DNA from: an uncultured Bacilli bacterium | Lineage (GTDB): Bacteria; Bacillota_I; Bacilli_A; RF39; UBA660 | Length of the DNA stretch: 64,000 bases | Assembly (NCBI GenBank): GCA_910583745.1 | Contig: CAJTZC010000001.1 | Location: 1-64,000 of the forward strand | Direction of reading: 5' to 3' | In this document: positions 48,963-57,107 of the stretch, piece after piece | Layout: the number at the start of each line of letters is the position of its first letter | How positions within the stretch are numbered: the first letter of the stretch is position 1 | Notes under the pieces: generated by a model | What the model was told of the DNA's origin: nothing | Seen by the model: only the letters and a program-made list of their open reading frames with translations | The model's database searches: none | Made by a program: the position numbers and the translations under genes

Positions 48963-51212
48963 TTATTCATCGTCTCCAAAGAAATCGTCGAAGAATTGGT
49001 CGTCTGTGACGAGACCGTTGCTTAAGACGACACTCGAGTTGTCTATGTTTGTCTTCGTAGGTGGCTCTGGCTTTACTTCTTCTTTTGGGATAACTTTTGG
49101 TGCGATTGGAGTCGCTATTTCTCGGTCTAAATCTTTTAGCATCGCTTCAATATCGGCGTTTTTCGCTGTTTTCGGCTCTATCGCATTAGTTGGAGGCATA
49201 ATATTTGAGATGTCCTTCTTCATTGCGGCATTGACTTCTTTTCTCTTCCTTTCCTCTTCCGCTTGTTCTTTCTCTAATTCTGCAATTTGTTTGTCTATAT
49301 TTTTTACGAGTTCATCGATGTCGACCGGTTTATCTAAGTTGAATGGGTCGTTTGAGTTTTTAAACAAATCGTTCGGTGGAGAAGACGGTAGAGATGGGCT
49401 ATTTAACATATCCATCGAATTTGCCGTAGGGTTAGGTATATTTGGCAACGGATTTCCTCCTGTCGCTTCTTGGGCCTTGCTTATCGCTTCCATCGTCTTC
49501 TTGTGTTTCTCTTCCTTGACGAATTGCTTCATATCGAATGCCTTTACTGGATAAATTTCTCTCTCTTGCAAAGTTGCATCGTCGTAAGAATCTCCCCAGT
49601 CGATATCATAAGAACCCTTGAGTACCGTTCTGAAAGGTCTCATACGCATTCGGATGACGATGATTTCATTTCTCTTCATCTTCTGTAAATCTGTTACCGT
49701 TACGAGAGGTGTAGAGACTGTCTTGTCGTCTTTTTTCGATTTCACTTCTCCGCATAACTTACTAATTTCTTCGAGCGCGGATAGCTCATTCGTAAGCAGG
49801 TAGATGGTATTACCACAGTTACTTCGGATGGTTTCTGCGTTTTTATCTCCGTATACTTCATCCAATTGGGCGAAGTTCTGTATGATGAATGTGAAACGTA
49901 TCTTACGAGAACGAGCAGCCGTGACCATCGAAGTGACGTCTCGAAGCTGAGGCATGTTCGCGAACTCATCGAGAATGAAGTTCGTTCTATATTTCAGTTC
50001 TCCGTTTGGACTCTTGTGTGCGACATCGATGAGGACCTCGTACAACTGTTTAATGAAGATGGTCGCGAGAGAATGGTAAGTCGTCTTCTCATCGTGGACG
50101 ATTAGGAAAACGGCTGTCTTCTCTTTACCGATGTCTTCCATGTTAAAGTCACTGTAAGAAAGCATTTCGGATAGCTCTTCACGAGTACTGAATGTCCTTA
50201 TCTTACTTTGGAATACTGATAAGATACTCGATTTTGTATCATTCGGTGCGGCGATGGTCGCCTTCGCATATCCATACGCCGTAGAAGTTTCACTTTTTAA
50301 TGTGAAGTAATCCTTGGCAAACGTGTTGAGACCGTTCTTCTCTTCACCAACTGTCGCCATGTGACTGATGGAGGTGATGTTTACTTCGTTCTCTTTCGCG
50401 TCTTCGAATAGTCCTAAAGCCAAACCAGAGAAGTAGTCTGCGGCACTTCTCTCCCAGAATGGGTCGTTCGTGTTTTTAGGGTCGATGAGAATGTTCTGGC
50501 TTATGTCCTCGAGCAACTCTTTGGCCTTGTCGGATTTTCCCTGTTTGTACATTCTATACGGAATGGTAAGGGGGTTCCACGCATTTCCTTCGCGAGGGTC
50601 TCGGAAGTTAATGACGACGATTTTGTAACCTTTATCTCTCAATCTGTTCGCATGGTGTTTGTAAATCTCACCTTTCGGGTCTGTGATGACCATGGATTCG
50701 CCGTGTTTGCATAGACTGTATACTTGGGGATCGACAAGAGCCGTAGTTTTACCTGAACCGGATTGTCCAATGATGAGGGAATGATATTCTCCATCGTCTA
50801 CCCACATATTTTTACCGTCGTTAATCATGGCAATTCCTCCGGCCTCTGCGGTCGGGACGTTGACGGGAACCTTCTCGATTTTGAAGGCTGCTTTCATCTC
50901 TTTTTCGGTCGTCCAACGGTTGTAACCTTTCTCTTCTTTTTCTCCAAAGACTAAGCCTATTCCACCTTTTTCAAAGTTGAATATGGTAGAAGATACACTC
51001 ATAAAGATGACAACTAGGGATGCGATAAATAGGAAAAGTGTGAGGTAGAATGTCTGCATGCTCCACGCCGAAAAATCGAGCCAAGCTAGACCTTGGTCCG
51101 AACTGAACGATAAGAAATTCAACGCTATGACGGCGCATCCAAAGAATAGTGCAACACATATAGCTATAAACATGATAAAGTCTTTTTGTTTCACTCTGAC
51201 TTTCAATTTCAT
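48963..51212 (-). CDS. virD4: VirD4/TraG-type coupling ATPase
   Basis: The 749-residue protein has two N-terminal membrane helices (about 12-33 and 52-78) and a VirD4 ATPase domain with Walker A IIGQSGSGKTTALVD (about 147-161), VVINFRDPREGNAWNPL, and Walker B FILDEFANMPQLRDVTSMVT. It couples substrates to a type IV secretion channel. After about residue 560 an unusually long, Pro/Asn/Glu-rich tail follows, with a coiled-coil segment (DKQIAELEKEQAEEERKRKE) and an acidic end (FFDDFFGDDE), possibly for substrate binding. It is the last gene of the cluster. Confidence 0.92.
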   Translation of the reverse strand: MKLKVRVKQKDFIMFIAICVALFFGCAVIALNFLSFSSDQGLAWLDFSAWSMQTFYLTLFLFIASLVVIFMSVSSTIFNFEKGGIGLVFGEKEEKGYNRWTTEKEMKAAFKIEKVPVNVPTAEAGGIAMINDGKNMWVDDGEYHSLIIGQSGSGKTTALVDPQVYSLCKHGESMVITDPKGEIYKHHANRLRDKGYKIVVINFRDPREGNAWNPLTIPYRMYKQGKSDKAKELLEDISQNILIDPKNTNDPFWERSAADYFSGLALGLFEDAKENEVNITSISHMATVGEEKNGLNTFAKDYFTLKSETSTAYGYAKATIAAPNDTKSSILSVFQSKIRTFSTREELSEMLSYSDFNMEDIGKEKTAVFLIVHDEKTTYHSLATIFIKQLYEVLIDVAHKSPNGELKYRTNFILDEFANMPQLRDVTSMVTAARSRKIRFTFIIQNFAQLDEVYGDKNAETIRSNCGNTIYLLTNELSALEEISKLCGEVKSKKDDKTVSTPLVTVTDLQKMKRNEIIVIRMRMRPFRTVLKGSYDIDWGDSYDDATLQEREIYPVKAFDMKQFVKEEKHKKTMEAISKAQEATGGNPLPNIPNPTANSMDMLNSPSLPSSPPNDLFKNSNDPFNLDKPVDIDELVKNIDKQIAELEKEQAEEERKRKEVNAAMKKDISNIMPPTNAIEPKTAKNADIEAMLKDLDREIATPIAPKVIPKEEVKPEPPTKTNIDNSSVVLSNGLVTDDQFFDDFFGDDE

Positions 51213-51268
51213 TAAATCACGCCCTTTTTCCTCACATATTATATACTATTTTTTTAAAAATTACTACG

Positions 51269-51751
51269 TTATTCGAAATCAACTGTATATTTCATCACAG
51301 CTTCCACCGTAAAGACGTAGATATGCCCTTTTGTATCGCTGACTTTAATCGTCTGAGTCTCAGTATTTTTCTCTTTCGAAATCTCGTATCTGTCGATTTG
51401 GGGAAGCTCCGTAAAGTTAGAAGTCAGGTTTGCTGCTAGAACTCTAAAGGCTACAGAATTGGGATAAAAACCTCTCGACTTTTCGCTTAGATGCGCATAG
51501 GCTCTCGGCAAATCTTCGACGAGAAGTAACACGTAGCTATTAAAGTAAGTTCTTACCATATCTTCTTCAGTTACCGACGCGGGCTTGTACTCATTCACGC
51601 CGGTTTTTCGATTGGGTATCGCATAGTAGTCTTCGACGTCGTTGTTCGGTGCATATTCGACATCGATGCGAGAACTGACGACAAAGTATATTCCTATTGC
51701 GGCAAAAATCAGGATAATGACAAAAGTGACGACTCTATTGTTTTTGTTCAT
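51269..51751 (-). CDS. VirB8-like membrane protein 1
   Basis: The 160-residue protein has a short cytoplasmic start, one membrane helix (about 8-26) and an outside domain of about 130 residues. The pattern helix (VRTYFNSYVLLLVEDLPRAY), LSEKSRGFYPN, then strands (YEISKEKNTETQTIKVSD) resembles the NTF2-like fold of VirB8/TcpC proteins, which bridge the channel parts. Assignment rests on topology, size and position, not on a sequence signature. It overlaps the next upstream gene by 17 bases. Confidence 0.55.
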   Translation of the reverse strand: MNKNNRVVTFVIILIFAAIGIYFVVSSRIDVEYAPNNDVEDYYAIPNRKTGVNEYKPASVTEEDMVRTYFNSYVLLLVEDLPRAYAHLSEKSRGFYPNSVAFRVLAANLTSNFTELPQIDRYEISKEKNTETQTIKVSDTKGHIYVFTVEAVMKYTVDFE

Positions 51752-52286
51752 CGTACAATCCTCCTATTCCCGGTTTTATCGAATATAACAATTTGTCTTC
51801 GTAGAGGACGACTGTCACATCGTAATCTGAATAGGTCGAATCTTCGTCCATCTGGGATTTCTTTATTCTTCCTTTGACGTAGTACTCGACCACATTTTTG
51901 GAAATTCTGTGTTGGTACATCTCCTCGCCCACGTAGTCGTACATGTAATTATACTCTAATTTTGGAATGTGATTTCTCACTGTCGACGCGGTAATTCTGT
52001 TCGCTTCTTTGTATTCTTCGTTTAAAAGTAGAAGCATGTCGTCTGTGTTGCCTCTTTGCATATAGTTTAGGTAACTCTTGACACAGTTTACTGCCGTGAA
52101 GTACCTCCCGGCATCTGTCACTAAGACTGTCTTTTGGCTCTCTTCTTGCTCTTTTTTGGCGTCGATTAACTTTGATACGCCGAGATAGATGAGGAAAGAG
52201 ATGAAAATTAAGACAAAAACTATCGATGTCAAAACGTTCTTTTCATTTTCATTTAAGTCTTTTAATTTCTTGGTATTTTTGTTCAT
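51735..52286 (-). CDS. VirB8-like membrane protein 2
   Basis: This 183-residue protein has the same plan as its neighbour: a charged start, one helix (about 17-40), then helix CVKSYLNYMQRGNTDDMLLL, LNEEYKEAN, and a strand-rich end (YSDYDVTVVLYEDKLLYSIK). It is probably a second NTF2-like, VirB8-type subunit. Start and stop overlap with the flanking genes (ATGA with the peptidase gene), so expression is coupled. Two different VirB8-like subunits side by side suggest a hetero-oligomer. Confidence 0.55.
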   Translation of the reverse strand: MNKNTKKLKDLNENEKNVLTSIVFVLIFISFLIYLGVSKLIDAKKEQEESQKTVLVTDAGRYFTAVNCVKSYLNYMQRGNTDDMLLLLNEEYKEANRITASTVRNHIPKLEYNYMYDYVGEEMYQHRISKNVVEYYVKGRIKKSQMDEDSTYSDYDVTVVLYEDKLLYSIKPGIGGLYDEQKQ

Positions 52287-54430
52287 CCGAATATCCTCTC
52301 CATCGTCTTAGCCATAATTCCCACTTGGTACGCCGTATAGGCATCTCTATCTTCTTGTGTCGTCGGTACACAGTTCGCGGTGTTATTAGCCGTACAATAA
52401 TCGTCTGGTTGGGAACAAGCGGCCGTCACTCGTGATGGCACGCCGTCTGGATAGATGTACTCTGCATAGTAACAACCACCGAGTCCTGGGTGACTTCCCG
52501 TGTACCAGTAATCTCCTAAATAGGCGTATCTGCTCATCATCGCTTCGACGGAATCGTACTGGGCGATGTTTTTGCAGAAGACCTCTACTCCGTGTTCAAA
52601 TGAAGTGAAAGCTCGACAGTCTTTTCCCCCACCTGTGTTGGTACAATTGTAACCGAAGTAATTATAAGAAACGCCTGGGCTGTATCCTTCAATATAACTT
52701 CTCGTAACGAAGAGCTCAGGATTTAAGTTCATACTGCTCGCGTGGTCGTATATCTTTGCGGCTCCTCCATTGTTCAAGATTTCACTCTTAAAGGAGTTAC
52801 AGCCGTTTCGAGCCTGTTCTTTGCTGAAATCACATGTTCCTGCTTTGGAATAGTAGTCGTTCAGTTTTGCAATAAATTCTTCTTTCGTATATCTCGACTT
52901 ATTGAAATCGACTGTTCCCGAACCTGCAGGTCGAGGATCGTCTGGATCTACATAGTCTAAGGGCTGTTGGTACGTTCCATTCACTTTTATAGAGAAGTGC
53001 AAATGGGCTCCTGTGGAATTGCCACTCGAACCGACTTTACCGATGACTTGTCCTCTACTGACGACGTCTCCGACCGCGACAGTGAGGGAACCTTGGTACA
53101 TGTGGGCATATATCGTGAGGTTACCTTTGGTATCCTCGATTTCCACGTAGTTGCCGAAGCCGCCTCCGCATCCGTTGGAGCCGGTCGAAGCACAAGAATT
53201 GTTGATGTATTTGACCGTTCCACCTAGGGAAGCGATGATGTTCGCCTCTCCGAGTGCGCCGGGTATATCTATACCGTTGTGCAGTTTATATTCTCCTGAA
53301 ATCGGGTGTTTACGCATACCGAATGGACTGCTGATGCGAGTCGCCTCGGGGTCTCCTGCTGCGAATAGCACTCCGTTTTCTGATGTCGTCTCTCTCGATC
53401 CGATAGGCCACCAGTACGCATTGCCCGTGCCAACCGAAGTCGCGAGTTGTGTTTCGCTGACATGGTCTTTTACGATATTTTTAATATCTTCTATGATGTC
53501 GTCGCGAACGACTTGCAGTTCTTCGTCAGCCCAACTGCTCAAATCTTCGCTCAGTCCGTGGTTTCTTCCGTAGTCTTTAAAGCGACTGACTAGATGAGGC
53601 TTGTCGTCGAAATAGGAAGACTCTCTTAAATATTTGTAGTATCCATCGATGGAAGCTTTACTCGAAGTCGTATCTTCGATTTTTACGGTTCCCGATGTCC
53701 TACGTTTACACTCCTCCGAAGCCGTTTTAAAGTCTTCGTCGTCGATGCCTATCCCTGTGATGATGCGGAATTTGTCGAAGAAGTTAAAAGTAAACGTTTC
53801 GTTATGAAAGTTTACCATCGCATCGGCATGCTCTACTACCTCGCCGTTTTCATTTGTCGTCGTATAATGGCAAATTGCCGTATTGACTTTAAACTGTTTG
53901 ATGAGCTCTTTTAGGGAATCTTGTTCTCGTTTATACATGTTTTCTCCCGCTTGGACTTCGTAGTTTATCTCTTCTGAGTCGTCGATGTCGAGGACACCCG
54001 TTCCCGTGACAAATTCTTCTATGTCTAAACCGTAGAAAATCGTCGTCAGTACGATGTATTTTTGCTCTTTTGAAAGTCTGTATTTTTTTTCTAACGAATT
54101 CAATTTTTCGTAAAATTTCTTTTGGTCTTCTTGTAATTTTTTGGCCGCCTCTAACTGTTCTTCTGAGCAGTTTTTATCGTCGTCTTCGCATAGACTTGTC
54201 CAGTATTCTTCGTATTCCTTCTTTAAATCGTCGGTGACTTGCGCGTCGTCCGAATAATTTAAGAAGACGTCTGGAACCAAGCCCATTAGGACCCCTGTGC
54301 CTAAAAAGATGCCCATGAAAGCGGCGATGCCACCTATTATTGTCAATTTGGCATTGAATGGGAGATTATGCCAAAGACTTTTTAATTTGTCGCCAAATGA
54401 AATTCCGTTTTGACCCTCGTCTCCCATCAT
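52283..54430 (-). CDS. Cell-wall hydrolase of the T4SS: M23 peptidase plus glucosaminidase-like domain
   Basis: The protein has 715 residues. It has one membrane helix (about 27-52), a coiled, cysteine-containing region, an M23 (LytM) domain (FGMRKHPISGEYKLHNGIDI, metal ligands HxxxD, and STGAHLHFSIKVNG, HxH) and a C-terminal GH73/lysozyme-like domain (LNPELFVTRSYIEGYSPGVS, FTSFEHGVEVFCKNI, MSRYAYLGDYWYTGSHPG). It would cut both peptide bridges and glycan chains to open the wall for the channel, the job of VirB1-type enzymes. Many cysteines in the C-terminal part suggest disulphides. Start: first ATG, nine bases after AGGTGA. Confidence 0.85.
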   Translation of the reverse strand: MMGDEGQNGISFGDKLKSLWHNLPFNAKLTIIGGIAAFMGIFLGTGVLMGLVPDVFLNYSDDAQVTDDLKKEYEEYWTSLCEDDDKNCSEEQLEAAKKLQEDQKKFYEKLNSLEKKYRLSKEQKYIVLTTIFYGLDIEEFVTGTGVLDIDDSEEINYEVQAGENMYKREQDSLKELIKQFKVNTAICHYTTTNENGEVVEHADAMVNFHNETFTFNFFDKFRIITGIGIDDEDFKTASEECKRRTSGTVKIEDTTSSKASIDGYYKYLRESSYFDDKPHLVSRFKDYGRNHGLSEDLSSWADEELQVVRDDIIEDIKNIVKDHVSETQLATSVGTGNAYWWPIGSRETTSENGVLFAAGDPEATRISSPFGMRKHPISGEYKLHNGIDIPGALGEANIIASLGGTVKYINNSCASTGSNGCGGGFGNYVEIEDTKGNLTIYAHMYQGSLTVAVGDVVSRGQVIGKVGSSGNSTGAHLHFSIKVNGTYQQPLDYVDPDDPRPAGSGTVDFNKSRYTKEEFIAKLNDYYSKAGTCDFSKEQARNGCNSFKSEILNNGGAAKIYDHASSMNLNPELFVTRSYIEGYSPGVSYNYFGYNCTNTGGGKDCRAFTSFEHGVEVFCKNIAQYDSVEAMMSRYAYLGDYWYTGSHPGLGGCYYAEYIYPDGVPSRVTAACSQPDDYCTANNTANCVPTTQEDRDAYTAYQVGIMAKTMERIFG

Positions 54431-54453
54431 AATGTCAAATCACCTCTCGTCTA

Positions 54454-56241
54454 TTATAGTCCTCCGCCTGTACCAAATGAATCGAGTTCATCTTGGGTAA
54501 GAACTACGTTAATCTGCATGCGGCGAGAACCACATACGAACAATCCTTGGCCTTGGCTGAAGCGTTTAATAGCCTCAATCTCGTTTTCGTTCAAGTCTAT
54601 CAGCTTCGCCAAATCTTCTGAAGCCTGTTTTCTCAAGCCCATCGCGAGGTAATAACTCGCATTGTCGAATATCGCTTTACCGTGCATGAGAATTTTCTCT
54701 GCGGCGAAGTCGGTAGGCTGTTGTGTAATGATAATCGTACCTGTGTTGTATTTACGGCTACGTCTCTGTATCTGTGCGAGGAACTCTGCACCGAGTTCGT
54801 TTTGGCTTCCCAACAATACGTGCGCTTCGTCTACGGATAAAATCGTATTGATATCTTTATCGAGACAGAGGCTCCAAGCATATTTCAAAATGTTGAAGAA
54901 CAGTGCGTTTCTTATCGATGAATCGGAGTTCATGAGTTCTCTGATGTTGAAAACGATGAAGTTGGATTCCGGCTCAATCGTCGTATGTCCATTGAAGTAG
55001 TATCTCAACTCTTTCGTTATCGGTCTTATTTTTAATTCCAATCTCTCCATGACGTCTCTTTCGCGCGTGTGTTCTGGCATAGAAAGAATTCTACCTTTTA
55101 TGGTCGCGTATACGTCGTCGAATGTAGGGAAATCTTTGCTCTTAAAGCGACTGAAATCTGTGTTGAAATCGATGTTGAAACGTTTGTATGTATCTTGGAC
55201 GACATCGCTGAAAAGCGTCAATACGTCATCTTCGATGTCTGGATACAAATAAGTCATGAAGGCTTTTAAGGTCGAAAGGGTTCTCGCAAGAACAGAGTAC
55301 CCTTGTCCGTTTCTTATGTCTTCTTCGTCTTCGTCGATGATGATTTCCAACGGATTGACCATACCGAGTTCTCCACCTTTACCTAAGTTGATGAAGTCTC
55401 CATTAAAGTTTTTAGCCATCTCTTCGAGTTCGCCTTCTGGGTCGATGGCGACGATTTTGTACTCGTTTCTGAAGTGGTTTCTGAGCATCAGTTTTGCTGC
55501 AGTCGATTTACCTGAACCGGAAGCTCCCAAGATGAGCATGTTCGCGTTGTTTCTGTTGTGTTCTTTTTTGATCTGGTATAGAAATTGGTTGAATAGGACG
55601 ACACCGCCGGAGAAGTCTATTCCTAACAAAGTACTCAACCCCGGGTCTTTGATGCTGTCGAATACGAATGGGTACATTGCTGCGATGGTATTCGAAGGGA
55701 TTGGCGTTCCAATTCGGTCCTCGATATCCTGTTTTGGGAATATCGGAATCATGGACTTTAGTACTTTCTCTTGTTCGAACATCAAAGGAATTCCTCTCAT
55801 GTCCATTCCAGTCATATACGTCTTTATCTCCATTTTTTTGTTTTCGAGTTCGTCTTCCGTGTCAGCACTTATCATGACGTGCATCTGAAAGTCGAAAATC
55901 TTAGCACTGGAAGCAGCAAGTTGTTGTATGAAAGCCTCCAATGATTCGTAATCTTGTCTTATTCTCTCTTGCAATGTGTGGTCGTTTTCTTTTTGGAATC
56001 TGTCCTTTAAGTCGGCGATTTCTTTGTCTATCATCTTTCTCATCAACTCGAAGTCGATAGGAATATGTTTGACGACGACTTTTACTCCTGGAATGTTCGT
56101 GATGTTTGCAAGATAGCCGTGGTCTATGAATTTAGGATAGCTTATGATTGTGAGAATCGTACAGAACTTCTCTCCCAATCGAAAGCTCGTCGGTCTAAAT
56201 TCGATGCCCTTAGGGGCCAGTTCGCTTTTTAAACTACTCAT
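54454..56241 (-). CDS. virB4: VirB4-type ATPase, C-terminal (motor) part
   Basis: The 595-residue protein has a TraC/VirB4 middle region and the ATPase core with Walker A LILGASGSGKSTAAKLML (about 225-242), IVAIDPEGELEEMAKNF, and Walker B TILSVDEAHVLLGSQNELGA, then IIITQQPTDF. It powers assembly and transport of the secretion system. The first about 180 residues of a normal VirB4 are encoded by the separate upstream gene (56238-56786), overlapping by ATGA, so the protein is split in two. The frame is intact on both sides. Confidence 0.92.
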   Translation of the reverse strand: MSSLKSELAPKGIEFRPTSFRLGEKFCTILTIISYPKFIDHGYLANITNIPGVKVVVKHIPIDFELMRKMIDKEIADLKDRFQKENDHTLQERIRQDYESLEAFIQQLAASSAKIFDFQMHVMISADTEDELENKKMEIKTYMTGMDMRGIPLMFEQEKVLKSMIPIFPKQDIEDRIGTPIPSNTIAAMYPFVFDSIKDPGLSTLLGIDFSGGVVLFNQFLYQIKKEHNRNNANMLILGASGSGKSTAAKLMLRNHFRNEYKIVAIDPEGELEEMAKNFNGDFINLGKGGELGMVNPLEIIIDEDEEDIRNGQGYSVLARTLSTLKAFMTYLYPDIEDDVLTLFSDVVQDTYKRFNIDFNTDFSRFKSKDFPTFDDVYATIKGRILSMPEHTRERDVMERLELKIRPITKELRYYFNGHTTIEPESNFIVFNIRELMNSDSSIRNALFFNILKYAWSLCLDKDINTILSVDEAHVLLGSQNELGAEFLAQIQRRSRKYNTGTIIITQQPTDFAAEKILMHGKAIFDNASYYLAMGLRKQASEDLAKLIDLNENEIEAIKRFSQGQGLFVCGSRRMQINVVLTQDELDSFGTGGGL

Positions 56242-56786
56242 TGACTCGTCACCGCTCCAAATCTAGAAGATTCTGCTCCGCTGAAGAAGTTATCGATAAG
56301 CATGCGCAGGTCGTCGTTGGATACTTGTTTGCTGTTTAAAGTACAGTTTGCCAAACCACTTATCAAGTTCTGTAAGCGTTTTTGTATAATCTCCGGTTTC
56401 TTTTCTCTAAATAAGATAAAGTATTCTGTATCTACTGCATTCATCTGTGTACTCATGAACATGTTGGCTTTGTTGATATCTTGCATCAAGAGTTTTCGAA
56501 TGTGTTGGTTGTTCGTGTTGTTGTATTGCACTTGCAAATTTGCAAGGTATACGTTGATATCGACGGGTCTTCCGGCTGAAATCAACCAGAATTCGTAGTC
56601 GAGTGTGTTGTAGAATGTACGAAGTGAGAAGATGACATTGTTTTGGACATCTTGGTCGAGAATGAAAATGTTTTTTGGCTCTATCTTTACTCCTGTCACA
56701 AGAAAGCCATTGTCTAGAAGTATCATACCGTTTTGAATGGCTCTTATAGGAATCCAATCTTCGGCAGGTTTATTTGTTGTTGCCAT
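56238..56786 (-). CDS. VirB4 N-terminal domain encoded as a separate gene
   Basis: The 182-residue protein begins MATTNKPAEDWIPIRAIQNG and reads IRAIQNGMILLDNGFLVTGV, KIEPKNIFILDQDVQNNVIF, WLISAGRPVDINVYLANL, NANMFMSTQMNAVDTEYFIL-type sequence, the pattern of the N-terminal domain of Gram-positive VirB4/TrsE ATPases. It ends in TGA overlapping the ATG of the motor gene. In most systems this domain is the first part of one protein. It overlaps prgI by 17 bases. Confidence 0.75.
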   Translation of the reverse strand: MATTNKPAEDWIPIRAIQNGMILLDNGFLVTGVKIEPKNIFILDQDVQNNVIFSLRTFYNTLDYEFWLISAGRPVDINVYLANLQVQYNNTNNQHIRKLLMQDINKANMFMSTQMNAVDTEYFILFREKKPEIIQKRLQNLISGLANCTLNSKQVSNDDLRMLIDNFFSGAESSRFGAVTSQ

Positions 56787-57087
56787 TTTTATAGCACCAT
56801 CCTCTCCATTTGTACGTCCTCTGTCTTACGAAGTAAAACGTGTATATGTTTGTAATCAGTTGTAATACGTTGTGATAATGTGGCACGGGGAAAACTAGAA
56901 ACGCTGCGACCATGGCTGGCAACAGTATGAGTAGCATTCCCACGATTGAGTCTGTATGTATTGCAAACATCATGATGAGTGTAAGTCCTACTCCCGAACT
57001 GAATAAAATTAAATCCAATGGAGTGAACAATCCTAGTATCATTTCCGACTTTTTTGAGTTGGCCGGAATTAAGTATCTGCCATTCAT
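56770..57087 (-). CDS. prgI: PrgI family (VirB3-like) membrane protein
   Basis: This 105-residue protein has two membrane helices (about 27-45 and 50-70) between a short start (MNGRYLIPANSKKSEMILGL) and a basic, aromatic tail (RQRTYKWRGWCYKNGNNK). Length, helix spacing and position directly before VirB4 fit PrgI, the VirB3 counterpart of Gram-positive conjugation systems. Confidence 0.85.
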   Translation of the reverse strand: MNGRYLIPANSKKSEMILGLFTPLDLILFSSGVGLTLIMMFAIHTDSIVGMLLILLPAMVAAFLVFPVPHYHNVLQLITNIYTFYFVRQRTYKWRGWCYKNGNNK

Positions 57088-57107
57088 CTTTTATTCCTCT
57101 TTTCTTC

